Positions 16,509 to 26,236 are shown, numbered from the stretch's first letter. The stretch: 64,000 nucleotides of DNA from Burkholderiales bacterium (GCA_019749945.1 JAIEPF010000017.1:26377-90376); one strand, 5' to 3'. The notes: generated by a model not told the origin, from the sequence alone. Made by a program: numbers and translations.

Positions 16509-17090
16509 TCAGGCCTTCGGTTCTTCGCCGCCTTCTTTTTTGGCACCTTCCTGTCCCGGAAAACCGGGGAAGGGGAAGTTGCCCCAAAGGTTGCGCGTCT
16601 GCGCCGTCAGCTGGTTCTGCATGTCGAGGAAGGTTTGCGCGCTCTGCTCGAGATAACGGCCCATCAATCCCTGCATGGCCGGGCCCTGCATCTTGACGAA
16701 TTCGCTCCAGGTTTCGGAGTTGAGCATCGGGTTCTGGCCGTAGACCTGGCGCGACTGATCCTGCAGCTTGTTCTGGATCTGCATGAAGGTTTCGATGTTT
16801 TTCTCGAGGTAACCGCCCATCATGCCCTGCATGGCGTTGCCGTAAAAGCGGATGATCTGCGACAGCGAATCGCTGGTGAACATCGGCGAGCCGGCGGACT
16901 CTTCTTCGAGGATGATCTGCAGCAAAATGCTGCGCGTCAGGTCGTCCTTGGTCTTGGCGTCTTCGACCTTGAATTCGACGTTTTCCAGTACCAGTTTTTT
17001 GACATCGGCCAGCGTGATGTAGCTGCTGGTCTCCGTGTCATAGAGACGCCGGTTCGGGTACTTCTTGATGATTCTGGCCTGTGCGCTCAT
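16509..17090 (-). CDS. phaR: Polyhydroxyalkanoate synthesis repressor PhaR
   Basis: 193 aa. The PHB/PHA accumulation regulator DNA-binding domain is at the N-terminus ([21 protein letters not shown]), followed by the two PHB-accumulation domains ([22 protein letters not shown] and [15 protein letters not shown]) and a Gly/Glu/Lys-rich tail. PhaR binds PHB granules and represses phasin and its own gene when free of polymer. It lies downstream of phaB in the same direction, with a 129-base gap that could hold its own promoter. Confidence 0.93.
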   Translation of the reverse strand: MSAQARIIKKYPNRRLYDTETSSYITLADVKKLVLENVEFKVEDAKTKDDLTRSILLQIILEEESAGSPMFTSDSLSQIIRFYGNAMQGMMGGYLEKNIETFMQIQNKLQDQSRQVYGQNPMLNSETWSEFVKMQGPAMQGLMGRYLEQSAQTFLDMQNQLTAQTRNLWGNFPFPGFPGQEGAKKEGGEEPKA

Positions 17091-17219
17091 CGCTTACCTT
17101 TTGGGGTAGTGGTCAGGCATTATTTCACAGGAAATGCTGCAACGCAACCCGCATTTACAAAAAAATCATTAAAAATCAATACTTTAGTAATTAACGCGAT
17201 GCTGCATTTGGAGCTGCAC

Positions 17220-17960
17220 TTATTGCATGTGCTGGCCGCCGTTGATTGCGATGTTGGCGCCGGTGACGAAGGCCGCTTCCTCCGAGCACAGGTAAGCGAC
17301 CAGACCCGCGACTTCCTCGGGTTTGCCGAGCCGGCCGATGGGGATCTGCGGAATGATTTTGCTGTCCAGCACTTCCTTCGGGATGGCCATCACCATCTTG
17401 GTGCCGATATAGCCCGGCGAGATGGTGTTCACGGTGACGCCCTTTTTCGCGTACTCCAGCGCGGCGGCCTTGGTGAAGCCATGCATGCCGGCCTTGGCCG
17501 CGGAATAGTTGGTCTGGCCGAAGGCGCCTTTCTGGCCGTTGACCGAAGACACGTTGATGACCCGGCCCCAGCCGCGTTCGGCCATGCCGTCGATCACCGG
17601 CTTGGTCATGTTGAACACGCTGTCGAGGTTGGTTCTCATCACCGCGTCCCAGCCTTCTTTTTCCATTTTGCGGAAGGTGGTGTCGCGGGTGATGCCGGCG
17701 TTGTTGACCAGCACGTCCACCGGGCCGATGTCCCTGGTGATCTGCGCGATGGCTTTCTGGCAGGAATCGTAATCGGCGACGTCTACCGGCACGGCGCGGA
17801 AGTCGTGCCCCTGCAGTTTCATTTCCGCGAGCCAGGCCGCGTGTTTGGTGTTGCCGGGAGAATAGGTGGCGACCACCTGGTAGCCCATTTTCGAGAGTTT
17901 CATGCAGATGGCCTCGCCGAGACCCCCCATACCGCCGGTGACTACTGCAACGCGTGACAT
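17220..17960 (-). CDS. phaB: Acetoacetyl-CoA reductase PhaB
   Basis: 246 aa, short-chain dehydrogenase fold. The NADPH-binding motif is TGGMGGLGEAIC. The catalytic residues are Ser in INVSSVNGQKG and the Tyr-Lys pair in TNYSAAKAG. It reduces acetoacetyl-CoA to (R)-3-hydroxybutyryl-CoA, the PHB monomer. The ATG at 17960 is chosen over the GTG 6 bases upstream because AGGAGG stands 5 bases before it. It follows phaC in the same orientation. Confidence 0.94.
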   Translation of the reverse strand: MSRVAVVTGGMGGLGEAICMKLSKMGYQVVATYSPGNTKHAAWLAEMKLQGHDFRAVPVDVADYDSCQKAIAQITRDIGPVDVLVNNAGITRDTTFRKMEKEGWDAVMRTNLDSVFNMTKPVIDGMAERGWGRVINVSSVNGQKGAFGQTNYSAAKAGMHGFTKAAALEYAKKGVTVNTISPGYIGTKMVMAIPKEVLDSKIIPQIPIGRLGKPEEVAGLVAYLCSEEAAFVTGANIAINGGQHMQ

Positions 17961-18044
17961 GACCACCTCCTTGGTTGAATGCCGAATCTGGTTTGATACT
18001 AATTTAACAGCAAACTGCCGCGCAGCATCAGGTGCCGCATCGGT

Positions 18045-19790
18045 TTATGTGTTTCTGGCTTTGACGTAACGGCCCGGCGCCGGCTCGATCGCCGGATAAC
18101 GGGCATTGCCGGGTGCCGCCGGGGCGGCGACCCGGGCGCCGCCGTACTGCGCCAGCCAGGCGGTCCAGTGCGGCCACCAGCTGCCGGGCTGCGATGCTGC
18201 ACCCTCCAGCCAGGCTTCGGCTTCCGGCGGCAGCCTGTCGTTGGTCCAGTAGTTGCGTTTGTTGCGCGCCGCCGGGTTGATGACCCCGGCGATATGGCCG
18301 CTGGCCGCGAGCACGAATTGCAGCGGGCCACCCAATAGCGGAACACTACCGTAAGCGGTGCGCCAGGGCACGATGTGGTCTTCGCGCGCCGCCAGCAGGT
18401 AGGCCGGCATGTCGACATTCGCCAGGTCGACCGGCACGCCGCACATGGTCAGTTTGCCGGGCGTGCGCAGATTGTTTTCCAGGTAAGTGTTGCGCACGTA
18501 GTACTTGTACATGGCGCCCGGCAGGTTGGTGCTGTCGCTGTTCCAGTAGAGCAGGTCGAAGGCCTCGGGTGTGCGGCCCTTCAGGTAATTGTTGACCACG
18601 TACGGCCAGATCAGGTCGTTGGCGCGCAGGCTGGCGAAGGTCAGCGCCAGTTCGCGTCCCTTCAATACACCGCCCTGGGCGAATTCGGCTTCGCGTGCCG
18701 CCACGTACGGCTCGTCGATGAATACGCTGAGTTCGCCGGTGTCGCTGAAGTCGAGCATGGTGGTGAGGAAGGTGGCGCTGGCGACCGGGTCTTCGCCGCG
18801 CGCGCGCATCACGGCGAGTGCGCAGGCGAGCAGGGTGCCGCCGACGCAGAATCCCAGCGCGTTGACCTGCGCTGCGCCGCTGATGTCCTGTGCCACGGTC
18901 AGGGCGCGCATCACGCCGTGTTCGAGGTAGTCGTCCCAGGTGGCATGGCCCATTTCCGCCGGCATGTTGCGCCAGGACACCATGAACACCGTATGCCCTG
19001 CGGCGACGGCATGGCGGACATAGGAATTGTCGGGCTGCAGGTCGAGGATGTAGTACTTGTTGATGCACGGCGGCACCATCACCAGCGGCCGCTCAAAAAC
19101 TGTTCCGGTCAACGGGTCATACTGCAGCAATTGCATGAAATCATTTTCGTAGACCACCGCGCCCGGCGTGATCGCCAGGTTGCGGCCGACTTCGAAGGCG
19201 GTTTCGTCGGTCATCGACACCAGCCCCTTGTCGATGTCGGCGGCGAGGTTTTTGAGCCCGCGGTTGAGACTTTTGCCGTCGGTTTCCGCGGCGAGCCTGA
19301 TCGCCTCCGGATTGGTCCACGGGTAGTTGGCCGGCGACAGCGCATCGATCATCTGCCTGGTGTAGAACTCGAGCTTGTGTTTGGCATGCGCGTCGAGTTT
19401 GGCGGCGGCGGTCATCTCCTCCAGCCAGCGCGCCGACAGCAGATAGGAATGGGCGAGGTAGCTGTAATAGGGTTCGCGCCATTCCGGGGCGCGGAAGCGG
19501 CGGTCGGTCGGCGGCGGCAGCGCGGCGGCGCTGTCCGCCGACGGATTGGCGCAGGCCTGCCACAGGGCCAGGTGTTCGCGGTAATAACGGTTGTTCAGTT
19601 CGAGCCAGCGTTCGCTGTCCTGCGCCATGCCGGCGGTGAACAACTGCATCATCTGCGCCAGGTCCGGCCTGGCCTGCGCGGCATCGAGTTTGCCGGCGCT
19701 GCCTGCGAACAGCATGCGGTTCAGTTCGGCAAATGCAGCTGCGGGATCGGGGGGGGATTCGGCTGCGGGTTTGGACGTGGATTCAGTCAT
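18045..19790 (-). CDS. phaC: Class I poly(3-hydroxyalkanoate) synthase PhaC
   Basis: 581 aa counted from MTESTSKP (ATG at 19790). The upstream 15-codon extension is Cys/Pro-rich and improbable. An alpha/beta-hydrolase core contains the lipase-box variant GFCVGG with the catalytic Cys, the Asp in REDHIVPW and the His in SGHIAGVINP. The N-terminal domain (about 1-200) is the PhaC_N region. It polymerises (R)-3-hydroxyacyl-CoA at the granule surface. The order phaC-phaB-phaR without phaA means the thiolase is elsewhere. Confidence 0.95.
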   Translation of the reverse strand: MTESTSKPAAESPPDPAAAFAELNRMLFAGSAGKLDAAQARPDLAQMMQLFTAGMAQDSERWLELNNRYYREHLALWQACANPSADSAAALPPPTDRRFRAPEWREPYYSYLAHSYLLSARWLEEMTAAAKLDAHAKHKLEFYTRQMIDALSPANYPWTNPEAIRLAAETDGKSLNRGLKNLAADIDKGLVSMTDETAFEVGRNLAITPGAVVYENDFMQLLQYDPLTGTVFERPLVMVPPCINKYYILDLQPDNSYVRHAVAAGHTVFMVSWRNMPAEMGHATWDDYLEHGVMRALTVAQDISGAAQVNALGFCVGGTLLACALAVMRARGEDPVASATFLTTMLDFSDTGELSVFIDEPYVAAREAEFAQGGVLKGRELALTFASLRANDLIWPYVVNNYLKGRTPEAFDLLYWNSDSTNLPGAMYKYYVRNTYLENNLRTPGKLTMCGVPVDLANVDMPAYLLAAREDHIVPWRTAYGSVPLLGGPLQFVLAASGHIAGVINPAARNKRNYWTNDRLPPEAEAWLEGAASQPGSWWPHWTAWLAQYGGARVAAPAAPGNARYPAIEPAPGRYVKARNT

Positions 19791-19905
19791 GGGCGCTCGA
19801 CAGCATGCGGGGGCGGGATGACACGCCGATGGCAACGGCGCGATGACAATGAAGTCAGGACAACAATAACATACCGCTTTGCGCCCGCAGACCGGGTTTC
19901 GCGGC

Positions 19906-20700
19906 TCAGTGGCCTCTGTGCGCCCACTCGCCGACCAGCCAGATGGTGGCGATGCCCAGTCCGATCAGCAGCACCTGCTGCGCGGTGGCCGCCAGCTCGG
20001 GCCGGCGGTGCAGGCCCGGGATCAGGTCGGCGACCGCGACATACAGCATGCTCGCCGCAGCCAGCGCCAGCAGCGGCGTGACCAGCGCCTGGGCGACCTG
20101 CAGCGTGAACCAGGCGAGCACGCCGCCGATGACCATCGCAGCGCTGGCGATGACATTGAGCAGCATCGCCTTCTGTTTGCTGTAACCGGAGTGCAGCAAG
20201 ATCAGGAAGTCGCCGACTTCCTGCGGCACCTCGTGGGCAATGATCGCGATGGCGGTGACGATGCCCAACTGGGTGTCGGCCATGAAGGCGGCGGCGATCA
20301 GCACGCCGTCGACAAAATTGTGGAAGGTGTCGCCGACCAGGATCATCAGGCCGCTGCGGCCGTGGTCATGGCGGCCATGATTCGGTTGCGGCGTGGTGTG
20401 CGGATCGTGGGCTTCGCATTCCTCGACATGGCAATGCCGCCACAGCACCAGTTTTTCGAGGATGAAAAAACCGAGGATGCCGAACAGCACGGTGGCTGCG
20501 GTGGCCTGGATGTTGTCGCTTTTTTCGAAGGCGTGCGGCAGCACTTCGATGAAGGCGGCGCCGAGCAGCGCGCCGACCGCGTAGCTGACCAGCATCGGCA
20601 CCTGCGAGGCCTTGGCCCTGATCGCGAACAGGCCGGCCGTGACGGCGGACAATATGCCGCCGGCGAGGGTGGCGAGGATGATCCAGCTGAGCGTATTCAC
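19906..20700 (-). CDS. ZIP family divalent metal transporter
   Basis: 264 aa from a GTG at 20700 (NTLSWIILATLAGGILSAV). The ATG at 20808 is rejected because the added residues are coded by a dispersed repeat. About eight membrane segments are present. The binuclear metal site is visible in HNFVDGVLIAAAF (TM4) and HEVPQEVGDFL (TM5). A His-rich cytoplasmic loop (CHVEECEAHDPHTTPQPNHGRHDHG) precedes TM4. Likely imports Zn or Fe across the inner membrane. No metalloregulator is adjacent. Confidence 0.88.
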   Translation of the reverse strand: MNTLSWIILATLAGGILSAVTAGLFAIRAKASQVPMLVSYAVGALLGAAFIEVLPHAFEKSDNIQATAATVLFGILGFFILEKLVLWRHCHVEECEAHDPHTTPQPNHGRHDHGRSGLMILVGDTFHNFVDGVLIAAAFMADTQLGIVTAIAIIAHEVPQEVGDFLILLHSGYSKQKAMLLNVIASAAMVIGGVLAWFTLQVAQALVTPLLALAAASMLYVAVADLIPGLHRRPELAATAQQVLLIGLGIATIWLVGEWAHRGH

Positions 20701-20756
20701 GGAAGTGCGTTTCCAGGCGCTGCGCGGGATGCTCAGCGAGGCGGGATTATAACCAA

Positions 20757-20830
20757 GTGCGGAGTGCAGAGTGATGAATGATGAGCGAAGGACGGGGTTA
20801 GTCTGCACTCATCACTCATCATTCATCACT
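20757..20830. repeat. CATCA-type dispersed repeat, copy 2 (hairpin)
   Basis: GTGCAGAGTGATGAATGATG is mirrored by CTGCACTCATCACTCATCATTCATCACT around a short centre (GGACGGGGTTAGT). It lies between the pgeF stop and the ZIP gene start. The long imperfect stem could end or attenuate the pgeF transcript. Confidence 0.6.
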
Positions 20831-21563
20831 GTCTCCAAATAAGCGCCGCCATGCGGCCGGTGAGCGGATTGCGGCGATGGGAATAAAAACGCGCCGCATC
20901 GGTATAAGTGCAGAGGTCGCCGCCGTGGATCTCTGTGACGCCGGCGCGGCGCAGGGCATCGCGCGCCAGTGCCGGCAGGTCGCAGAGCCATTTGCCGGGG
21001 TGCAGCGGTTTGAATGCCGATTTCCGTTCCGGGGCCTCGGCGCAGAAGGCCTGCAGCACGTCGTCGCCGACTTCGAAGGCCGTCGGGCCGATGCCGGGGC
21101 CGATCCAGGCCATCAGGTCTGCCGGTTGTGCCGGCATGCGGGCAATGGTGTTGCCGAGTACGCCGCCCGCCAGGCCGCGCCAGCCGGCGTGGGCGGCGGC
21201 GATGCAGCTGCCGCTGCGGTCGGTGAACAGCACGGGCAGGCAATCGGCGACGAGGATGGCGCAGACCGTGCCGGGGCGGCGCGCGATGCTGGCGTCGGCC
21301 TGGGGAATATCCTGCAGCGTATCGGCATCGACAACCGTGCTGCCGTGCACCTGTGCCAGCCAGCGCGGCGTTTCGGGCAGCAGGCGGTTCAGTTGTGCAT
21401 GGTTGGCCTCGACTGCGGCGGGATCGTCAGCGGTGCGCCGGCCAAGGTTCATGCTGCTGTAGGGACCGCTGCTGGCGCCCCCGGCGCGCGTGGTGACCAG
21501 CGCGCGTACACGGGCGGGGGCTGGCCAGTCCGGAACAATCCATTGCGGGTGCGGCGTATTCAT
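20826..21563 (-). CDS. pgeF: Peptidoglycan editing factor PgeF (YfiH family)
   Basis: 245 aa from the ATG at 21563. This ATG overlaps the rluD stop as ATGA, which supports both the start and translational coupling. The conserved Cu/Zn-type site residues are seen as QVHGSTVVDAD, VADCLPVLFTD and AAAHAGWRGLAGGVL (His, Cys and His). The family removes wrongly incorporated L-Ser from UDP-MurNAc and was formerly called a laccase-domain protein. The rluD-pgeF pairing is conserved in proteobacteria. Confidence 0.92.
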   Translation of the reverse strand: MNTPHPQWIVPDWPAPARVRALVTTRAGGASSGPYSSMNLGRRTADDPAAVEANHAQLNRLLPETPRWLAQVHGSTVVDADTLQDIPQADASIARRPGTVCAILVADCLPVLFTDRSGSCIAAAHAGWRGLAGGVLGNTIARMPAQPADLMAWIGPGIGPTAFEVGDDVLQAFCAEAPERKSAFKPLHPGKWLCDLPALARDALRRAGVTEIHGGDLCTYTDAARFYSHRRNPLTGRMAALIWRQ

Positions 21564-22516
21564 TCGTTGCGCAGGGCTGCGATCAGTTGCTGCATGTCGG
21601 CCGGCAGGGGAGCCTGCCATTGCATGATTTCGCCGCTTTGCGGATGGGTCAGCGCCAGCTTTTCAGCATGCAGCGCCTGCCGCGGCAGTTGCGGCTGCGT
21701 CGGCGGATTGCGCGGCCCGTAGACCGGATCGCCCCAGATCGGATGGCCGATTTTCTGCAGATGCACGCGGATCTGGTGGGTGCGTCCGGTCTCGAGACGG
21801 CAGGCCAGCACGCTGGCGCGCGCCAGTTTTTCCAGCACCTTGTAGTGGGTGACGGCCGGTTTGCCGGAATGCACCACGGCCATGCGCGTGCGGCTGCGCG
21901 GGTCGCGGCCGATCGCGCCTTCGATTTTGCCGTCGCGGGCAACCTTGCCGTGGGCGACAGCGCGGTATTCGCGGGTGACCGTGCGCGCCTGCAACTGGCG
22001 CACCAGGTCGGTCTGCGCGGTCAGCGTCTTGGCGACGACCAGCAGGCCGCTGGTGTCCTTGTCGAGACGGTGCACGATGCCGGCGCGCGGCACGGTGGCC
22101 AGTTGCGGGGCGTGGGCGAGCAAGGCGTTGAGCAGCGTGCCCTGCCAGTTGCCGCTGCCCGGATGCACCACCAGACCCGGGGGTTTGTTGATGACGATCA
22201 GCGTGTCGTCTTCGTACAACACGTCCAGCGCCATGGTTTCGGGCCGGAACGCCGTTTCTTCGTTGGACAGCACCGGCTGCACGGCAATCCGTTCGCCGCC
22301 GTGGAGCTTGTCGCGCGGGGCGAGCGCCTTGCCGTCCACGCTGACGCGACCGTCACGGATCCAGGCCGTCAGCCGGGCGCGGGAATACTGCGGCAGCAGC
22401 TGCGCCAGCGCCTGGTCGAGGCGCAGGCCGGCGCAGGCCGCCGGCACCGCCAGATGATGCGGAGCCGGGGAGTCCCCGTTTTGGGTATAATTTTCGGATG
22501 ACAAATCAGCATTCAT
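21560..22516 (-). CDS. rluD: 23S rRNA pseudouridine(1911/1915/1917) synthase RluD
   Basis: 318 aa. An S4 RNA-binding domain is at about 28-90 (LRLDQALAQLLPQYSRARLTAWIRDG). The catalytic domain has RAGIVHRLDKDTSGLLVVAKT with the catalytic Asp, and the RTHQIRVH motif near 245. It modifies helix 69 of 23S rRNA. Its start region overlaps that of the divergent bamD by a few bases if the longest bamD start is used, so both promoters lie within neighbouring coding DNA. Confidence 0.93.
   Translation of the reverse strand: MNADLSSENYTQNGDSPAPHHLAVPAACAGLRLDQALAQLLPQYSRARLTAWIRDGRVSVDGKALAPRDKLHGGERIAVQPVLSNEETAFRPETMALDVLYEDDTLIVINKPPGLVVHPGSGNWQGTLLNALLAHAPQLATVPRAGIVHRLDKDTSGLLVVAKTLTAQTDLVRQLQARTVTREYRAVAHGKVARDGKIEGAIGRDPRSRTRMAVVHSGKPAVTHYKVLEKLARASVLACRLETGRTHQIRVHLQKIGHPIWGDPVYGPRNPPTQPQLPRQALHAEKLALTHPQSGEIMQWQAPLPADMQQLIAALRNE
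22486..22491 (+). promoter_or_regulatory. Candidate -10 box for bamD
   Basis: A perfect TATAAT at 22486-22491 lies 27 bases before the favoured bamD ATG at 22519. No clear -35 is seen. Transcription from near 22498 would exclude the ATG at 22498 as an efficient start. Confidence 0.4.
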
Positions 22517-22518
22517 TG

Positions 22519-23352
22519 ATGTACAGCCGGTTGATGCGCAACTGTAGGCGGAGCATTTTAACGTTATTCACCGCCCTCGCTGCCGCCTCGCTGCTGGGCG
22601 GTTGCGGCATCTTCAGCGGCAAGGAAGTCGATGAAACCCGCGGCTGGTCGGTGCAGAAACTGTACGCCGAGGCCCGCCAGGAGCTCGCCGACCGCAACTG
22701 GGAAAAGGCGATCAAGCATTACGAGCGCATCGAGTCGCGTTACCCGTTCGGTCGGTTCGCGCAGCAGGCGCAGATCGAAGTGGCCTACGCCCACTGGAAA
22801 AACGAGGATCCGGCCTCGGCGCTGGCCACCATCGACCGCTTCGTCAAACAGAACCCCAACCATCCCAGCGCCGATTACATGTATTTCCTGCGCGGCCTGA
22901 TCAATTTCAACGACGATCTGGGCATCATGGGGTTTTTCAGCGGACAGGACATGTCCGAGCGTGATTCCAAGGCCGCCGCAGAAGCTTTTGTGGCGTTCAA
23001 GGATCTGGTCACGCGTTTTCCCGACAGCAAGTACACGCCTGACGCGATCCAGCGCATGAATTACCTGGTCAACGCGCTGGCATCGAGCGAAATCCATGTG
23101 GCGCGTTACTACATGAAACGCAAAGCCTATGTCGCGGCCGCGAACCGGGCGCAGTATGCGCTGAAAACCTATCCGGATGCGCCGGCCAACGAGGAGGGAC
23201 TGGTCATCATGGTCCAAGCCTATGATGCGCTGGGAATGACCACGCTGCGCAACGATGCCGAGCGCGTGCTGCTCAAAAATTTCCCGAACAGCGTCTATCT
23301 GAAGGGCGGTCCGAAAAAAAGCAGCCCGTGGTGGCAGCCCTGGAACTGGTAG
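22519..23352 (+). CDS. bamD: Outer membrane assembly lipoprotein BamD
   Basis: 277 aa from the ATG at 22519. In-frame ATGs at 22498 and 22534 are alternatives, and no start has a good Shine-Dalgarno. The lipoprotein signal ends in the lipobox LLGGC near residue 28. The mature part is five TPR units, with the typical motifs LYAEARQELADRNWEKAIKHYE and RYPFGRFAQQAQIEVAYA. It works with BamA in inserting beta-barrel proteins. The C-terminal end (KKSSPWWQPWNW) is Trp-rich, as in betaproteobacterial BamD. Confidence 0.92.
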   Translation: MYSRLMRNCRRSILTLFTALAAASLLGGCGIFSGKEVDETRGWSVQKLYAEARQELADRNWEKAIKHYERIESRYPFGRFAQQAQIEVAYAHWKNEDPASALATIDRFVKQNPNHPSADYMYFLRGLINFNDDLGIMGFFSGQDMSERDSKAAAEAFVAFKDLVTRFPDSKYTPDAIQRMNYLVNALASSEIHVARYYMKRKAYVAAANRAQYALKTYPDAPANEEGLVIMVQAYDALGMTTLRNDAERVLLKNFPNSVYLKGGPKKSSPWWQPWNW

Positions 23353-23385
23353 GTCGGGCAGGATCCCGGGGCCGGCTGAAGGGCT

Positions 23386-23709
23386 CTAACGGGCGAAGCG
23401 TTTGACGACGGTCATCAGTTCCGCGATCGCCTGATCGCCGCGGTTGGCCTTCACCGCATCGGCAACACAGCCCCGGGTGTGATCCTCCAGCAGTTGCAGC
23501 GCCACCGCGTCCAGCGCCGACTGGATCGCAGCGATCTGGGTCAGCACGTCAACGCAGTAACGATCGTCCTGGACCATCTGCGCAACGCCGCGCACCTGGC
23601 CTTCGACGCGGTTCAGCCGCTTCAGCAGCGCCTGCTTATGGGGTTGCACCACCTGCGGATCATGGCAGTCGGCATGCGCCGCGGCGCGTTTGTGTTCAGG
23701 CGACGTCAT
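23386..23709 (-). CDS. csoR: CsoR-type copper-sensing repressor
   Basis: 107 aa from the ATG at 23709, which lies inside the last codons of copZ (14-base overlap). DUF156/CsoR helical fold. The Cu(I) ligands Cys52, His77 and Cys81 show the C-x24-H-x3-C spacing of CsoR (Cys36-His61-Cys65 in the Mycobacterium tuberculosis protein), which separates it from FrmR and RcnR. A Cys/His-containing N-terminal extension precedes the core. A matching operator is present upstream of copA (26216-26236). Last gene of a copA-copZ-csoR unit. Confidence 0.88.
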   Translation of the reverse strand: MTSPEHKRAAAHADCHDPQVVQPHKQALLKRLNRVEGQVRGVAQMVQDDRYCVDVLTQIAAIQSALDAVALQLLEDHTRGCVADAVKANRGDQAIAELMTVVKRFAR

Positions 23710-23902
23710 AACCGGCATCCGTGATCGCGGCCTTGATCGCCTGCAGGCTGGTTTTGCCGGGATCATAGGTCACCGCGGCCTGCGCTTTTTCCAGCGACAC
23801 CTCGGCTTGTGATACGCCGTTTAAATTGCCGAGCACACGTTTCACGCTGGATACGCAGCCCATGCAGGTCATGCCGGAAATTGCCACTACTTTGGTTTCC
23901 AT
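23696..23902 (-). CDS. copZ: Copper chaperone, CopZ-like heavy-metal-associated domain
   Basis: 68 aa, a single HMA domain with ferredoxin-like fold. The Cu(I)-binding loop is GMTCMGC at residues 10-16, and ITDAGYDVA is a typical domain end. It should deliver Cu(I) to the CopA ATPase encoded upstream. It is separated from copA by a 92-base repeat-bearing gap and overlaps csoR. Confidence 0.92.
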   Translation of the reverse strand: METKVVAISGMTCMGCVSSVKRVLGNLNGVSQAEVSLEKAQAAVTYDPGKTSLQAIKAAITDAGYDVA

Positions 23903-23944
23903 GGTGTTCTCCTTGGTGGTGTTAGTCGTTGGTGATGGGAGGAT

Positions 23945-24018
23945 AAAAATGATGAGTGATGAACGCAGAGTGATGAGCGGGGTTTACTCCGCACTCATCG
24001 CTCTGCATTCATCACTGA
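23945..24018. repeat. CATCA-type dispersed repeat, copy 3 (hairpin)
   Basis: ATGATGAGTGATGAACGCAG followed by AGTGATGAGCGGGGTTTACT and then CCGCACTCATCGCTCTGCAT form an imperfect long hairpin between copZ and copA. The last residues of CopA (SVMNAER) are coded inside it, so the repeat has replaced the native gene end. Confidence 0.6.
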
Positions 24019-26205
24019 TTTCCAGCGCTTGAGCAGCAGTGAATTGCTGACCACCGACACCGAACTCATCGCCATCGCGGCGCCGGCGATCACCGGGTTG
24101 AGCAGGCCGGCGGCCGCGAGCGGTATTCCCAAAACGTTGTATATAAAAGCAAAAAACAGGTTCTGCTTTATTTTGCGAAAAGTCGCGCGCGACAGCGCCA
24201 CGGCATCCACCGCGCTCAGCAGGTCGCTGCGCATCAGCGTCACATCGGCAGCGTGGATGGCGACATCGGAACCGGCGCCGATGGCGAAGCTGACCTGTGC
24301 GGCGGCCAGCGCCGGTGCGTCGTTGACGCCGTCGCCGATCATGCCGACGACATGGCCTTCGGCTTTCAGCACGGCGATGCGCTGCGCCTTGTCCTGGGGC
24401 AGCAGTTCCGCCTCGAATGTTGAAACCCCGGCCTCGATGGCGATGCGTTCCGCCGTGCGCCGGTTGTCACCGGTGAGCATGATGACCTTGATGCCCAGCG
24501 CCTGCAGCGCCGCGACCGCGGCCACCGAGGTCGGGCGCAGCGGGTCGGCAATCGCGATCAGGCCGAGCACGCGCTTGCCGTGGGCGACGCCGATCACGGT
24601 TTTGCCCTGGTCCTGCAGTTGCATGACTTGCTGTGTATCAACAGCCAGGCCGGCTTCGCCCAGCAGGCGGGGTGAGCCGAGCAGCGCGACCGCGCCGTCG
24701 AGCAGGGCGCGCACCCCTCTGCCGGTAACCGCGGCAAAATCCTGCACCGGCGGCAAGGGGATGCCGTGGTCACGGGCGTGGTCGAGGATGGCCCGCGCCA
24801 GCGGATGTTCGGAGCCGGCCTCCAGCGCGGCGGCGACGCGCAACAGCTCCATTTCGCTGCTGCCTTCGCCGGGGAGTATGTCGGTCACGGCGGGCTTGCC
24901 CTGGGTCAGTGTGCCGGTCTTGTCGACGACCAGCGTGTCGATATGGCCGGCATGCTCCAGCGCTTCGGCATTCTTGATCAGCACACCGGCGCGCGCGCCG
25001 GCACCGCTGCCGACCATGATCGCGGTTGGCGTGGCGAGGCCCAGTGCACAGGGGCAGGCGATGACCAGCACGGCAACGGCATTGACCATGGCCGTGGTGA
25101 AATCGCCGCCGAACCACCACCAGCCGATGAAGGTCAGCAGCGCGATGCCGACCACCACCGGCACAAACACGCCGGCGATGACATCGGCCAGACGCTGGAT
25201 CGGCGCCTTGGAGCCCTGCGCTTCTTCGACGAGGCGGATGATGCCGGCCAGCGCGGTATCGGCGCCGACGCCGGTGGCGGCACAGCGCAGCAGGCCCTGG
25301 GCGTTGATGGTCGCGGCATACACCGCGCTGCCTGCCGTTTTGGCGACGGGCAGGCTTTCGCCGGTGAGCATGGCTTCGTCGACACTGGAGGATCCGTCGA
25401 TGACCTTGCCGTCGACCGGCACCGCTTCGCCCGGGCGCACCACGAACACATCACCGACGCGCATGTCGGCGACGGGGATTTCAACGATGTCTGCGTTGCG
25501 TTCGATGCGCGCGGTTTTGGGCTGCAGGCGGATCAGTTCCTCGATCGCCGCCGAGGCGCGGGCCCGGGCCCGCGACTCCAGCAGCTTGCCGAGGAAGACC
25601 AGCGTGATGATGCTGACCGCGGCTTCGAAATAAAGATGTCCGTCGAGACCGGCAAGCACCACGACGGCGCTGTAGAAATAAGCCATGCTGGTGCCGAGCG
25701 CGATCAGCACATCCATGTTGGCGCCGCCGCCGCGCAGCGCGTGGTATGCGCCGACATAAAACCGCCCGCCGATCCAGAACTGCACGGGGGTGGCGATCAG
25801 CAGCTGCGCCAGTGGCGGCAGCCAGGCGGCGTGATGAGCGCCGGTGAGCATGTACAGCATCAGCGCGAAAAAGGGCAGGGTCAGCACCGCCGAAATGGTG
25901 AACAGCCGCAGGTCGCGCTGATACGCGGCCAGACGTTCGGCCTTGCGCGCTGCATCGCCGCCGGCCACCGGTTCCTGCGCACCGTAACCGGCTTTGCGGA
26001 TGGCGTTGATCAAATCGGCGGGCGTGATGCGGCCGGCGGGATATTCGACGTGCGCTTTTTCCGTGGCGAAATTCACCGCGGCCTTCACCTCAGGCAGTCG
26101 GTTCAGTGTTTTTTCGATGCGCGCGGCGCAGGCGGCGCAGGTCATGCCGCTGATCGGCAGGTCGATGACCGCAGGTGCTTTTTTGAAGTGGGAGAGGGTA
26201 TCCAT
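23995..26205 (-). CDS. copA: Copper-translocating P1B-type ATPase CopA
   Basis: 736 aa from the ATG at 26205. The longer reading to 26241 would run through the CsoR operator and is rejected. One N-terminal HMA domain ([13 protein letters not shown]) is followed by eight membrane segments. TM6 carries CPC in [17 protein letters not shown], the phosphorylation site is DKTGTLTQG, and the hinge is [13 protein letters not shown]. It exports Cu(I) from the cytoplasm. It is the first gene of the copper unit, directly preceded by its operator. Confidence 0.95.
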   Translation of the reverse strand: MDTLSHFKKAPAVIDLPISGMTCAACAARIEKTLNRLPEVKAAVNFATEKAHVEYPAGRITPADLINAIRKAGYGAQEPVAGGDAARKAERLAAYQRDLRLFTISAVLTLPFFALMLYMLTGAHHAAWLPPLAQLLIATPVQFWIGGRFYVGAYHALRGGGANMDVLIALGTSMAYFYSAVVVLAGLDGHLYFEAAVSIITLVFLGKLLESRARARASAAIEELIRLQPKTARIERNADIVEIPVADMRVGDVFVVRPGEAVPVDGKVIDGSSSVDEAMLTGESLPVAKTAGSAVYAATINAQGLLRCAATGVGADTALAGIIRLVEEAQGSKAPIQRLADVIAGVFVPVVVGIALLTFIGWWWFGGDFTTAMVNAVAVLVIACPCALGLATPTAIMVGSGAGARAGVLIKNAEALEHAGHIDTLVVDKTGTLTQGKPAVTDILPGEGSSEMELLRVAAALEAGSEHPLARAILDHARDHGIPLPPVQDFAAVTGRGVRALLDGAVALLGSPRLLGEAGLAVDTQQVMQLQDQGKTVIGVAHGKRVLGLIAIADPLRPTSVAAVAALQALGIKVIMLTGDNRRTAERIAIEAGVSTFEAELLPQDKAQRIAVLKAEGHVVGMIGDGVNDAPALAAAQVSFAIGAGSDVAIHAADVTLMRSDLLSAVDAVALSRATFRKIKQNLFFAFIYNVLGIPLAAAGLLNPVIAGAAMAMSSVSVVSNSLLLKRWKSVMNAER

Positions 26206-26215
26206 GCCGCGCATC

Positions 26216-26236
26216 ATATACCCCAGTAGGGTATAT
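26216..26236 (-). promoter_or_regulatory. CsoR operator upstream of copA
   Basis: A near-perfect palindrome: TATACCC at 26217-26223 and GGGTATA at 26229-26235 around a CAGTA centre. This matches the published CsoR operator type (ATACCCC...GGGGTAT) and lies 11 bases upstream of the copA ATG. It predicts copper-induced expression by CsoR release. Confidence 0.85.

Noticed and set aside
20701..20808. N-terminal extension of the ZIP transporter
   Set aside because: The codons come from a dispersed repeat, and the family start fits the GTG at 20700.
24766..26229. 487-codon plus-strand open frame
   Set aside because: Antisense to copA with Gly/His/Asp-rich composition and no recognisable domain. 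GC-rich codon bias creates it.
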